Shown: positions 35,114 through 43,904 of the stretch, piece by piece
How positions within the stretch are numbered: the stretch's first letter is position 1
How the letters are laid out: each line of letters begins with the position of its first letter
DNA from: Clostridia bacterium
GTDB lineage: Bacteria > Bacillota > Clostridia > Lachnospirales > Lachnospiraceae
Length of the DNA stretch: 64,000 bases
Direction of reading: 5' to 3'
Assembly: GCA_009929525.1 (NCBI GenBank)
Contig: SAAH01000001.1
Coordinates: 36,553 to 100,552, forward strand
Notes under the pieces: model-generated
Database searches by the model: none
The model's input: the letters and a program-made list of their open reading frames with translations, nothing else
What the model was told of the DNA's origin: nothing
Translations under genes and position numbers: made by a program

Positions 35114-36013
35114 ATGAAAAAGAAAAAAAGTTCTCAGAAACGACGGGAAATGATAACAGGATATCTGATGATCGCCCCTTTGATGCTTGGTGTGCTCGTA
35201 TTCTTCATTGGAGCATTTTTTCAGAACATACTATACAGCTTTACAAATAAGTCAAGTTTTGGTACTCCCAAATATATTGGCTTTCAAAATTATCTTGAGT
35301 TATTCCAGGACGCATCATTTTACAGGGCATTTGCCAATACGATCCTGTATGTGGTCATATGCGTGCCCCTGGTAGTGATACTGGCGGTACTTTTGGCAGT
35401 GCTGTTAAATTCAAAGGTGAAGAAAATAGGCATATTCAGAGTATGTATCTTTCTTCCGGCAGTTACCCTCCCGGCAGCTATCGGTCTTTTATGGAAGTGG
35501 CTGATGAATTATAAGTTCGGGATATTTAATGAGATTTTAGGAAGATTTGGCATAGAGCCAGTGGCCTGGCTTTCGGATCCATCTATCGTGTTGATTTCTA
35601 TATCGATAGTTTTTATATGGGCCAGTGTGTCCTATCAGTCTATCGTGCTTTTAGCAGGTCTGCAGGGAATCCCTGTCTGCTACCGGGAAGCAGCTGAGAT
35701 CGATGGTGCCAATGCAGTACAGAGATTTTTCAAGATCACGCTGCCTCTTTTATCACCATCCATATTCTTTGTATGTGTAACGACAGTGATCAATGTATTC
35801 CAGATATTTGATTTTATTTATCTGATGATACCACAGGGCAGCAGTGGAACAGAGGCATCAAGATCTCTTGTAACTTACTTTTTTGAACAGTCGTTTGTGA
35901 AATTCCATAAGGGTTATGGTTCTGCGATCAGTTTGATGTTGTTTTTACTGATTCTTGCATTCACTGCTATTCAGATGATCTGCAAGAAGAAATTTGTATT
36001 CTATGATAACTAA
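35114..36013 (+). CDS. ABC transporter permease (MalF/UgpA type, LacI operon)
   Basis: 299 residues, six predicted helices, EAA loop EAAEIDGANAVQRFFKITLP. ATG 35114 has AAAGGAG upstream; the longer frame from 35072 would start inside the terminator hairpin and is rejected. First half of the importer channel. Confidence 0.9.
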   Translation: MKKKKSSQKRREMITGYLMIAPLMLGVLVFFIGAFFQNILYSFTNKSSFGTPKYIGFQNYLELFQDASFYRAFANTILYVVICVPLVVILAVLLAVLLNSKVKKIGIFRVCIFLPAVTLPAAIGLLWKWLMNYKFGIFNEILGRFGIEPVAWLSDPSIVLISISIVFIWASVSYQSIVLLAGLQGIPVCYREAAEIDGANAVQRFFKITLPLLSPSIFFVCVTTVINVFQIFDFIYLMIPQGSSGTEASRSLVTYFFEQSFVKFHKGYGSAISLMLFLLILAFTAIQMICKKKFVFYDN

Positions 36014-36049
36014 GCAGTATAAAAACCTGAGGGAAAGGAGCAGAAGATT

Positions 36050-36862
36050 ATGAAGAAAAAGTGGATGGTATATCTTTTGTTTATTTTGTGTATTGCAGTG
36101 ACTGTGGGTCCGTTTTTGTGGATGATCCTAACCTCATTTAAAACTTATGAGGAAAGTATCCAGATACCGCCTACGATTTTTCCTGCACAATTTACATGGG
36201 GAAGTTATACCACAGTTTTAGATAAGTTTCCGTTTTTTGATTTTTACGTTAACACATTTTTAGTGTTGGCATTTACTATCGTTTTAGAGTTGGCACTTTG
36301 CTCTATGGCGGCTTATGCATTTGCAAGACTGCATTTTCCGGGCAGAGATTTGATCTTTGTTATCCTGTTGGCATTGCTGATGGTTCCGGGACAGATTTTC
36401 CTTGTTCCTAATTATGAGATCATGGTAAAGCTGCATCTGGCAGATACGGTCACAGCCCTTTGGCTGCCTAAGATATTCAGTGCCTTTGGAACATTTATGT
36501 TAAGAGAATTTTTCAAGACCCTGCCGGAAAGTTTAGATGAGGCAGCTATGTTGGATGGGTGTGGATTTTTCCAGATCTATTATAAGATTTTATTACCGCT
36601 CTTAAAACCGGCATTGGCATCTCTGGCGATTTTAACTGCAGTATCTACATTCAAAGATCTTATGTGGCCGCTGATCGTTAATAATTCGATGAATAAGATG
36701 ACATTGTCAGCAGGTTTGGCGATGTTGATCGGAGAGCATACCACCTATTATCCGCAGGTAATGGCAGGCGGTATCATCGCTATTTTGCCGATGATCATCC
36801 TTTTCTTTATTTTCCAGAAGCAGTTTGTAGAAGGAATCGCAACAACAGGAGTAAAGCAGTAG
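36050..36862 (+). CDS. ABC transporter permease (MalG/UgpE type, LacI operon)
   Basis: 270 residues, EAA loop EAAMLDGCGFFQIYYKILLP and the usual C-terminal FVEGIATTGVKQ. GGAAAGGAG lies before ATG. Partner of the preceding permease. No ATPase gene follows; the next genes are catabolic enzymes. Confidence 0.9.
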   Translation: MKKKWMVYLLFILCIAVTVGPFLWMILTSFKTYEESIQIPPTIFPAQFTWGSYTTVLDKFPFFDFYVNTFLVLAFTIVLELALCSMAAYAFARLHFPGRDLIFVILLALLMVPGQIFLVPNYEIMVKLHLADTVTALWLPKIFSAFGTFMLREFFKTLPESLDEAAMLDGCGFFQIYYKILLPLLKPALASLAILTAVSTFKDLMWPLIVNNSMNKMTLSAGLAMLIGEHTTYYPQVMAGGIIAILPMIILFFIFQKQFVEGIATTGVKQ

Positions 36863-36882
36863 CATCAGACGAGGAGAAAAAA

Positions 36883-37551
36883 ATGGTTGATATCTTAGCA
36901 GTTTGTGCACATCCGGACGATTTGGAGGTATGTGCATCAGGAATATTTTTAAAGGCAAAAAAAGAAGGACTTAAAACGGGACTTGTCATCTTTACGAGAG
37001 GAGAGTCCGGAGGGTATGCCGAGAAAGGTACCCGGGAAGCAGAGGCTAAGAAAGCCGCCGGGATCCTGGGGCTGGACTACTTTGTTATGTTGGACTTTCC
37101 GGATGCAGGCGTATACTTTGGGAAAGAAACAGTAGATGCGCTGATACCACATCTTAGAAAATGTTCTCCAAGGTATGTATTGACTTTGCTGGAAGATGAT
37201 TATCATCCGGATCACGTAGCGGTTTCACGGATCACGAAGGCGGCCTGCTTTACTGCCGGTCTGAAAAAATATTCAGAGGATGATACAGACTGGCATTATG
37301 ATGCAATGCTTTATTTTGGAGCAGATAATCGTACGAATAAAAGACGTCCTGATATCTATGTGGATATCACGGATGTGATAGAAACAAAAAAACTTGCCTG
37401 CGAGGCACATCAATCCCAGGAAGTACTTCCTTATGCCATGAGCCTGTCCACAGAATATGGAAAAAATGCAAATGTGGAATACGCGGAAGGATTGTTTCTG
37501 GAGCAAAGTATTACGGTAGACAGTATCTCAAGCATTATGAAAAAAATATAA
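36883..37551 (+). CDS. PIG-L/LmbE family zinc deacetylase, BshB-like
   Basis: 222 residues. Zinc and catalytic motifs are intact: AHPDDLE (residues 9-15) and HPDH (108-111). Beyond these, LDFPDAGVYFGKE, the stretch after HPDH ending TAGLKKY, and PDIYVDITDVIETK follow the pattern of BshB1-type enzymes of bacillithiol metabolism, as far as memory of the family allows. PIG-L enzymes hydrolyse amides on glucosamine: N-acetyl groups (BshB, MshB) or the cysteine-glucosamine amide (Mca). Here it lies 20 bases after an importer permease and before an M20 hydrolase, so a catabolic role is likely. Confidence 0.88.
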   Translation: MVDILAVCAHPDDLEVCASGIFLKAKKEGLKTGLVIFTRGESGGYAEKGTREAEAKKAAGILGLDYFVMLDFPDAGVYFGKETVDALIPHLRKCSPRYVLTLLEDDYHPDHVAVSRITKAACFTAGLKKYSEDDTDWHYDAMLYFGADNRTNKRRPDIYVDITDVIETKKLACEAHQSQEVLPYAMSLSTEYGKNANVEYAEGLFLEQSITVDSISSIMKKI

Positions 37552-37578
37552 AGGGGAACGAGCAGGAGGAGTGTGATT

Positions 37579-38778
37579 TTGAAAATCGATTTTTATCAGA
37601 AGGCAAAAGAATACGAAGAAGAGATTCAAAATATGTATACATACCTTCATGAGAACCCGGAACTGTCTGGAGCAGAGAGAGAAACACAGACCTGGATCAT
37701 GGGGCTTTTGGAAAAATGGAAGGTTGAACACCGTCCCTGTGCGGACACGGGAATATATGCAGCCATCAAGACAGCAAGACCAGGACATACGATCATGCTG
37801 CGTGCGGATATGGATGGTCTGCCGGTCCAGGAACAGACAGGACTTTCTTATGCATCCAAAAAGGAAGGAATCATGCATGCCTGCGGACACGATGCGCATA
37901 TGAGTGTACTTTTGGGATGTATCAGAATCCTGAAGGAATATGAGGATATGTTGTGTGGAAATATCATTTTCATGTTCCAGCCATCAGAAGAACGAAATGG
38001 CGGATCAAAGAGAATGATAGAGGAGGGGGTACTGGAGGAGCCAAAACCGGAGCTGGCAGCGGCTTTTCACGTATGGCCCCAAAAGGCTCACAGCATCGCC
38101 TGTATTCCAGGTCCGGTCATGGCTCAGCCAGATGGATTTCGTATTGATATCGAGGGGAAGGGAGGCCATGGAGCATCTCCTCATTTATGTAAGAATCCTA
38201 TTTCTGTACTGGCTCCACTGGCTTTGGCGATCAAGGAAATCACATCCGACAAGATCTCGGCGCAGGAATCAGCAGTGGTGAACGTATGCCAGATACACTG
38301 CGGAGAAAACTATAATCTGGTGGCAGATCATGGATATCTGGAAGGAACGATCCGAACCTATGACACGCAGGTGAGAGAGCAGATCATACACCATCTTGAA
38401 ATCTTAACCGAGTCAATGCCGCAGGCATATGATATGAAGGGCTTCTTTACCCTGAATTCAGGATATCCACCAACGATCAATGATAAAAAAACAACTGTAT
38501 GGGCTTATCATGCTCTTCAGGACAATATGAAAAATATGGATATTCTCTCAGAAGGAGAACCAGCCATGCTGGGAGAAGACTTTTCATGTTTCAGGGAAGT
38601 TTGTCCCACTTTATTTATGCGTCTGGGATGTTGGCCAAAAGAAGCCGAAAGGCAGCATCCACTTCATCATAATTGCTTTTGTATAGACAGATCAATATTG
38701 ACGGACGGTGCAGCAGCGTTTTGTATGCTGGCAGCAAAATTTTCAAAAGAGGGGTATCAGACAGATGAAAACGATTGA
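37579..38778 (+). CDS. M20 family amidohydrolase (N-acyl-amino-acid deacylase-like)
   Basis: About 399 residues. Metal-site motifs RADMDGLPVQE and HACGHDAH (100-107), the Glu pair in QPSEERNGGSKRMIEEG and FHVWP match the HipO/IAA-hydrolase branch of M20, whose members deacylate N-acyl amino acids. TTG 37579 fits AGGAGG with 9 bases spacing; GTG 37573 in the same frame is only 3 bases from it. It overlaps the next gene. N-acetylcysteine or another N-acyl amino acid is a reasonable substrate given the neighbours (inferred). Confidence 0.87.
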   Translation: MKIDFYQKAKEYEEEIQNMYTYLHENPELSGAERETQTWIMGLLEKWKVEHRPCADTGIYAAIKTARPGHTIMLRADMDGLPVQEQTGLSYASKKEGIMHACGHDAHMSVLLGCIRILKEYEDMLCGNIIFMFQPSEERNGGSKRMIEEGVLEEPKPELAAAFHVWPQKAHSIACIPGPVMAQPDGFRIDIEGKGGHGASPHLCKNPISVLAPLALAIKEITSDKISAQESAVVNVCQIHCGENYNLVADHGYLEGTIRTYDTQVREQIIHHLEILTESMPQAYDMKGFFTLNSGYPPTINDKKTTVWAYHALQDNMKNMDILSEGEPAMLGEDFSCFREVCPTLFMRLGCWPKEAERQHPLHHNCFCIDRSILTDGAAAFCMLAAKFSKEGYQTDEND

Positions 38779-40309
38779 GATGATATATAGAGTTACATGC
38801 AGACACTGCAGACAGGCCTTTGGAATTATCGAGGATCTTCGCCGCAGCAATGCGGAATACGAAAAACTGGAATTCAAATTTATAGATACAGAACGCGATA
38901 AAGAGCTTCTGGACGAATATGAATTCACCTATGTTCCCTGCTTTTATATAGACCAAAAGCGGGTTATGGAGGGCGTTCCCACAAACGAGAACATAGAAGA
39001 AATATTCAAACTGGCTATGGAGGATGCGGAAAAAAAAGAAGCAAGAGACCGGATCTGTAAAAAAATGCTTCAGGATGAGATCATCCTTGCCCTTGGATGT
39101 ACCGAACCGGGAGCAATCGCATATGCAGCGGCCTGTGCCAAGGAAGTGTTAGGAAGTATCCCGGAACATATGGAGATATGGGTCAGCGGAAATATCCTGA
39201 AAAATGTAAAAAGCGTGATTATTCCAAATACAGGAGACCTGAAAGGTGTAGCAGAAGCAGCATTTTGCGGGATCGTAGGCGGCAATCCGAGACGTAAGCT
39301 GGAGGTTTTGAATTCTCTTACACCGAAGGACGTAGAAATCGTAAAAAGTTTAGTAGAGGAAAAAGACACCTATGCGATCCAGCTGGCCAAGGTGGAAGAA
39401 CCTTTATATGTTAAAGTCAGCCTGAAAAATGGTGGACACAGTGCAGAAGTAGAGCTTCAGAAGAATCATATCAATATTACCAGAGTATTAAAAGACAAAG
39501 AAGATATAACGAAAGAATACCAGCGTCAGGAATGTGTTGGAAATCCAGATGATATCAAAGGAGATCTGAAGATTAAAGATATTTTTGATTTTGCATGTGA
39601 AACAGATATAGAGGAATGGAAAGATATCTTAGAACAGCAGATACAATATAACATGGAAATCGCAGAAGAAGGAATGAGACATGATTATGGAGCAAAAGTA
39701 GGAAAAAACCTTCTGAATTTATATAAAAATGAATATGCAGCACTTCTTGCCGCTTATGCAGCAGCGGGAAGTGATGCCAGGATGGGCGGCAGCACACTTC
39801 CGGTAGTTGCCAACTGCGGAAGCGGAAATCAGGGGATCACGATTACGGTTCCCATCACACTATATGCGAGGATAGAAGAGGCTGACAAAGAAAAACTATA
39901 TCGTGCACTGATCTTTGCCAATTTGATCTCTATCTACATTAAAAAAGGAATCGGAAGATTGTCAGCTTATTGCGGAGCAGTAAATGCCGGATGCGCAGCA
40001 GCTTGCGGGATTGCTTATCTGGATCAGGCAGCACTCCCTGTGATAGAAGATATTATAACAAATACACTGGCAACAATCTCAGGAATGCTTTGCGACGGAG
40101 CAAAATCTTCCTGTGCTTCAAAGATAGCAGTATCCATAGAGATGGGACTTCTCGCCTACGAGATGGCAAAAAATAAATGCTGTTTTATGGAAGGGGAAGG
40201 CATCGTTGGAAAAGATGCAGATGAGACAATACAGTCTGTGGGAAGAATCGGAAAAGACGGGATGAAAGAAACAGACAACAAAATTCTGGAAATCATGATG
40301 GGAAAATAG
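38765..40309 (+). CDS. Fusion of glutaredoxin-like domain and L-cysteine desulfidase (UPF0597/CyuA family)
   Basis: 514 residues. Residues 1-85 look like a glutaredoxin/thioredoxin fold: CRHC (12-15) and the cis-Pro region TYVPCFYIDQKRVMEG. From about residue 95 the protein is a CyuA/CdsB-type desulfidase: LGCTEPGAIAYAAA (111-124), NCGSGNQGITITVPI, YCGAVNAGCAAACGIAYL and LCDGAKSSCASKI, which carry the Fe-S and catalytic Cys residues. That family breaks L-cysteine into pyruvate, ammonia and sulfide. AGAGGGG lies before ATG 38765, which overlaps the M20 end by 14 bases. The frame is open throughout, so the fusion is real unless a sequencing error joins two genes. Confidence 0.85.
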   Translation: MKTIEMIYRVTCRHCRQAFGIIEDLRRSNAEYEKLEFKFIDTERDKELLDEYEFTYVPCFYIDQKRVMEGVPTNENIEEIFKLAMEDAEKKEARDRICKKMLQDEIILALGCTEPGAIAYAAACAKEVLGSIPEHMEIWVSGNILKNVKSVIIPNTGDLKGVAEAAFCGIVGGNPRRKLEVLNSLTPKDVEIVKSLVEEKDTYAIQLAKVEEPLYVKVSLKNGGHSAEVELQKNHINITRVLKDKEDITKEYQRQECVGNPDDIKGDLKIKDIFDFACETDIEEWKDILEQQIQYNMEIAEEGMRHDYGAKVGKNLLNLYKNEYAALLAAYAAAGSDARMGGSTLPVVANCGSGNQGITITVPITLYARIEEADKEKLYRALIFANLISIYIKKGIGRLSAYCGAVNAGCAAACGIAYLDQAALPVIEDIITNTLATISGMLCDGAKSSCASKIAVSIEMGLLAYEMAKNKCCFMEGEGIVGKDADETIQSVGRIGKDGMKETDNKILEIMMGK

Positions 40310-40320
40310 GAGGAAATATT

Positions 40321-41697
40321 ATGAAGCTGACTGTCATTGGCGGATGTGGTTCGCGCAGTCTGATGCTGGCAAAAAGTCTGGCAAAACAGGCAGAAGAATT
40401 GAATATATCTGAAGTAACATTTATGGATATCGATCAGGAAAGAGTAAAAATATTCGGATCTATGGTCCGTGAAGCATTTGCAAGAATATCTCCATCAGTG
40501 AAATTTGTCTGCACGACAGATGAAGTGGAGGCAGTTATGCAGGCGGACTTTGTTATTACAACGATCCGGGCAGGAAAAGAAGAGAGCCGCATCATTGACG
40601 AACGGATCGCACTGAAACATGGCGTGATAGGACAGGAGACAACAGGAATCGGTGGATTTGCGATGGCACTTCGTTCTATACCGACTCTATTGCATTACTG
40701 TGAGCTTATTAAAAAGTATGCAGATCCGGATGTCATGGTATTCAATTTTACCAACCCGGCAGGATTGGTCACGCAGGCACTCAAAGATCAGGGATATTCT
40801 TTTGTTTATGGAATATGTGATGCACCATCGGGATTTTTAAGGCAGGTAGCTTCAATTTATGGAACTGATGTAAAAAATTTCAAAGTACAGCTCGCCGGAC
40901 TGAATCATCTGTCCTATTTTACCAGTGTGAAAATGGATGGAAAAGAAATCATTCAGGACATACTCCACAATCCCCAATTGTATGAACAGACGGATATGAG
41001 ATACTTTGAACCGGAACTGGCACAGCATATTGGCTGCATGCTGAATGAATACTTATACTATTTTTATTATAGAGAAAAGGCTTTTGAGAATATCCAAAAC
41101 ACAGGCGAAACAAGAGGGGAAAGAATCAAAAGGATCAATGAGCATATGCTGGAAGAATTGAGTCAGTATGATGCCCATACAGATTTTGACAAGATGCTGG
41201 AAATCTACAGTGCCCATACATACGAGAGGGAAAGCAATTACATGCAGGGCGAGACATCCGTGGCAAGAGATGATGCATGTATTCCAAAGTTTGATCTGTA
41301 TACGGAGGATGAGGGCGGATACGCAGGTGTCGCACTGGCACTGATGCGGGCAAAAATCACAGGAGAAGAGGGAGAAATGATCCTGTGTATCCAGAATCAG
41401 GGAATCATAGAGTGGCTGGAGGATACAGATGTTATCGAGGTGTCATGTACGATTTCCCGTGAAGGAGCAAAAGCAAAACCGGGTCCATATGATCTGCCGG
41501 AGAGCGCAAAACAGCTGATCAGTGCTGTCAAATATTATGAAAGAACGGCGGCGCAGGCCATCGTAGAGTGTGATAAGGAGAAGGCTGTCGATGCTCTTAT
41601 GCTCCATCCGCTCATCGAATCCTATTCGCTGGCGAAAGAAGCACTTGCAGAATATTTGGAAGCATATCAGGAATACACAGGAGGATGGGGCAGATGA
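40321..41697 (+). CDS. GH4 family glycosidase (6-phospho-beta-glucosidase-like)
   Basis: 458 residues. NAD-binding start VIGGCGSRSLMLAKSL, then FNFTNPAGLVTQAL, the metal-binding Cys in YGICDAPSGF and AGLNHLSYF: all GH4 marks. The C-[N/D]-x-P form sits with 6-phospho-beta-glucosidases rather than alpha-glucosidases. GH4 enzymes use NAD and a metal ion in a redox-elimination reaction. No PTS lies nearby, so if a 6-phosphate is needed it must be added after import, perhaps by the coupled kinase. AGGAGG precedes ATG; its stop overlaps the kinase start as ATGA. Confidence 0.9.
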   Translation: MKLTVIGGCGSRSLMLAKSLAKQAEELNISEVTFMDIDQERVKIFGSMVREAFARISPSVKFVCTTDEVEAVMQADFVITTIRAGKEESRIIDERIALKHGVIGQETTGIGGFAMALRSIPTLLHYCELIKKYADPDVMVFNFTNPAGLVTQALKDQGYSFVYGICDAPSGFLRQVASIYGTDVKNFKVQLAGLNHLSYFTSVKMDGKEIIQDILHNPQLYEQTDMRYFEPELAQHIGCMLNEYLYYFYYREKAFENIQNTGETRGERIKRINEHMLEELSQYDAHTDFDKMLEIYSAHTYERESNYMQGETSVARDDACIPKFDLYTEDEGGYAGVALALMRAKITGEEGEMILCIQNQGIIEWLEDTDVIEVSCTISREGAKAKPGPYDLPESAKQLISAVKYYERTAAQAIVECDKEKAVDALMLHPLIESYSLAKEALAEYLEAYQEYTGGWGR

Positions 41698-42614
41698 AAA
41701 GTGTAGCAGGTTTTGGCATCGCAAATGTGGATATCATATTTGGAAATGCCAGCAGAATGCCCCAACTGGGCGAAGAGATATATAGTGAAAACTGTTCCAA
41801 GCAGTTGGGCGGCGGAGCAGTAGCCACGCTGATCCAACTGGCGAGGCTGGGAGTGCCGGTGAACCTTGCAACCTATATCGGCAGCGGTGAGAGAAGCCAG
41901 TATCTGTTGAAGGAACTTGAGAAAAATGAGATAACTTACACGAATATGCTGGAGACGGAGGAAGAGGATCCGGTGACATTAAGCTGTATCGTATCCTGCC
42001 ATCAGGACCGTGGGATCATCTCCTATAAACCGGAGGACTCAGCATTTTCGGTGGAAGACAGCAAGGTGTACGAATTTTATAAAGGAAATGATATTGCTTT
42101 TCTTTCCTTAGAACAAAAAGAATTATGTAAACCATTAAAAGAAGCGGGATGTCTGATCGTGTTGGATTCTGCATGGAGTGATATGCTGAGCATGGAATTA
42201 TACTCAGATGTATTCCAATATGTAGATTATTTTATCCCGAATTCTATGGAAGCAATGAAAATCACGGGAGCCGACAGTGCCGGGCAGGCCTTGGAAACAT
42301 TAGCAAAACATTTGAAAAATCCGATCGTAAAAAATGGAAATGCAGGATGTCTCTACAAAGAAAACGATATCATGCAGATCATTGAGCCGCTGCCTGTTCC
42401 TCATGTAGATTCCACAGGAGCCGGTGATGCATTTGCCGCAGGATTCATGTACGGATTATATTATGGATATGACTTGGCAGACTGTATCAGATTTGGAAAT
42501 ATCACGGGAGGAAATGCAGTGACTATGGTTGGATGTCTGGCGGCTCAGATGGACGAGGAAAAATTGCTGGATTATTTTCGCGAAGTATATGCAAGACAAC
42601 CTAAAAATAAATAA
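41694..42614 (+). CDS. PfkB family sugar kinase
   Basis: 306 residues. PfkB signature 1 QLGGGAVATLIQLARLG and signature 2 DSTGAGDAFAAGFMYGL, with the catalytic Asp in GAGD. It phosphorylates a sugar, inositol-type compound or nucleoside with ATP. ATG 41694 is chosen over 41685: AGGAGG lies 9 bases before it, and the ATGA overlap with the GH4 gene points to coupled translation. It ends the operon; a strong terminator follows. Confidence 0.9.
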   Translation: MKSVAGFGIANVDIIFGNASRMPQLGEEIYSENCSKQLGGGAVATLIQLARLGVPVNLATYIGSGERSQYLLKELEKNEITYTNMLETEEEDPVTLSCIVSCHQDRGIISYKPEDSAFSVEDSKVYEFYKGNDIAFLSLEQKELCKPLKEAGCLIVLDSAWSDMLSMELYSDVFQYVDYFIPNSMEAMKITGADSAGQALETLAKHLKNPIVKNGNAGCLYKENDIMQIIEPLPVPHVDSTGAGDAFAAGFMYGLYYGYDLADCIRFGNITGGNAVTMVGCLAAQMDEEKLLDYFREVYARQPKNK

Positions 42615-42630
42615 TATGTCCCGAAATCAT

Positions 42631-42677
42631 AAAAACACCTGAAGAAGATCCTTGACAGATTTTCTTCAGGTGTTTTT
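42631..42677. terminator. Bidirectional terminator after the PfkB kinase gene
   Basis: AAAAACACCTGAAGAA (42631-42646) pairs with TTCTTCAGGTGTTTTT (42662-42677), a perfect 16-bp stem that serves the operon and the convergent apbE gene. Confidence 0.85.
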
Positions 42678-42693
42678 GTATCCTTATGGGTCA

Positions 42694-43737
42694 TTATGTT
42701 CTGGGAAATCCGCTGCTATAATGTATCTTGCCATCCGAAGAAATAAACGCAGCTTCCACATCCTCCGTCTCATTGATAAGCGCCATCCCTGCGTCAAGCC
42801 CAAGAGCAAAACAGGTAGTGCTCAGCCCGTCTCCTTCGGTGGAGGTGGGAGAAAGTATCGTCACAGAAGTCAGGCCGTTATCGTAAGGATACCCGGTGGA
42901 AGGATCGAGAATATGATGGTAGTTCCTGCCGTCCTTTTCAAAATGCCGCTCATAGATTCCCGAAGATACCACAGAATAATCTGACACATCTACAGTAGTT
43001 ATCGTCTCATTCCTATCAGCAAAGGGTTTTTGCACACCGATCTTAAATGGTGTTCCGTCGGGTTTCTCACCGATGCAAAGCACATTTCCACCCAGATTGA
43101 TGATAGCACTTTTCACATCTTTTGAAACGAGATGATCCTTTATGCGGTCTGCAATATAGCCTTTTGCGATAGCACCCAGATCAAGCTGCATACCCTCTGT
43201 ATCAAAGTGGATAGACTCTCCATCAAGGGCAACTTTTTTATAACCGACCAAAGGCAGTTTTGCCTGTATATCTGCATCGTCCGGGATCGAAGGGTCCTCA
43301 GAAGTAAAATCCCAGAGAGAAGAAACCGGGCCGATCGTAATGTCGAAGGCACCATCGGAAAGCTCTGCATAAGAGAGTCCTTCCTGTATCAGCTTTGCAG
43401 TGTCGGCAGACAGATGAGAAATCCCCTGCTCATCGGTAAGCTCACCATTATTTAGTCGGGAAATCTCACTGGTAGGGATCGTACGGCTCAGCTGATCTTC
43501 ATATTGTTTGCAGATGTTCAGCGATTCAGTCAGAAGAGAGGTGTCACTGGAATCATAGATGGTGATACTGACCACGGTATTTAGATAGAATCCAGTTTCT
43601 GTTATGGGTTCTGGATCCTGGGTAGGTGTTGAGTTTCCGCAGCCATTTAGTATAGCGGATAAAGTGAAAACTAAAAGAAATATCCGTATCAGATGTATTT
43701 TGTCCTTACTTACAGTCATGTTTTTTATTTTAATCAA
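42694..43737 (-). CDS. apbE: FAD:protein FMN transferase, lipoprotein
   Basis: About 347 residues. A signal peptide with lipobox ILNGC anchors it outside the membrane. ApbE patterns: FYLNTVVSITIYD, DITIGPVSSLWDF, QLDLGAIAKGYIADR and INLGGNVLCIGE. It attaches FMN covalently to Thr of target proteins such as RnfG/RnfD or extracellular flavin reductases, none of which is in the window. Start is uncertain: TTG 43737 (AAAGG upstream) or ATG 43719. Single gene, convergent with the LacI operon. Confidence 0.9.
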   Translation of the reverse strand: MIKIKNMTVSKDKIHLIRIFLLVFTLSAILNGCGNSTPTQDPEPITETGFYLNTVVSITIYDSSDTSLLTESLNICKQYEDQLSRTIPTSEISRLNNGELTDEQGISHLSADTAKLIQEGLSYAELSDGAFDITIGPVSSLWDFTSEDPSIPDDADIQAKLPLVGYKKVALDGESIHFDTEGMQLDLGAIAKGYIADRIKDHLVSKDVKSAIINLGGNVLCIGEKPDGTPFKIGVQKPFADRNETITTVDVSDYSVVSSGIYERHFEKDGRNYHHILDPSTGYPYDNGLTSVTILSPTSTEGDGLSTTCFALGLDAGMALINETEDVEAAFISSDGKIHYSSGFPRT

Positions 43738-43845
43738 GAGTTATATGCCTTTCTGATGGAATGATCGCATAGTGTGAACAGTTATCTACCATTATACAAA
43801 GGTAAAAACTTAGGTGCAAGACCTGTTTTCCATTTTTAAAAGTTG

Positions 43846-43874
43846 TGATATGATAAGGGTAACTGTTCAGTTAC
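43846..43874 (+). promoter_or_regulatory. Promoter and palindromic operator of the HsdM-like gene
   Basis: TGA-TATGAT is an extended -10 (43846-43854). GTAACTGTTCAGTTAC (43859-43874), a perfect 7-bp dyad with a 2-base centre, lies across the expected start site, so a repressor would block the HsdM/HsdS unit. Confidence 0.5.
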
Positions 43875-43904
43875 AGTAAAAGATAAAAGAGAGCAGGAGA
43901 TGTC

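Noticed and set aside
33731..42614. Simple chitobiose or cellobiose utilisation operon
   Set aside because: It would explain PIG-L, GH4 and kinase, but not the N-acyl-amino-acid hydrolase or the cysteine desulfidase; kept only as an alternative.
42652..42984. Plus-strand open frame of 110 codons
   Set aside because: It lies antisense to apbE, has no recognisable domain and includes the terminator arm.
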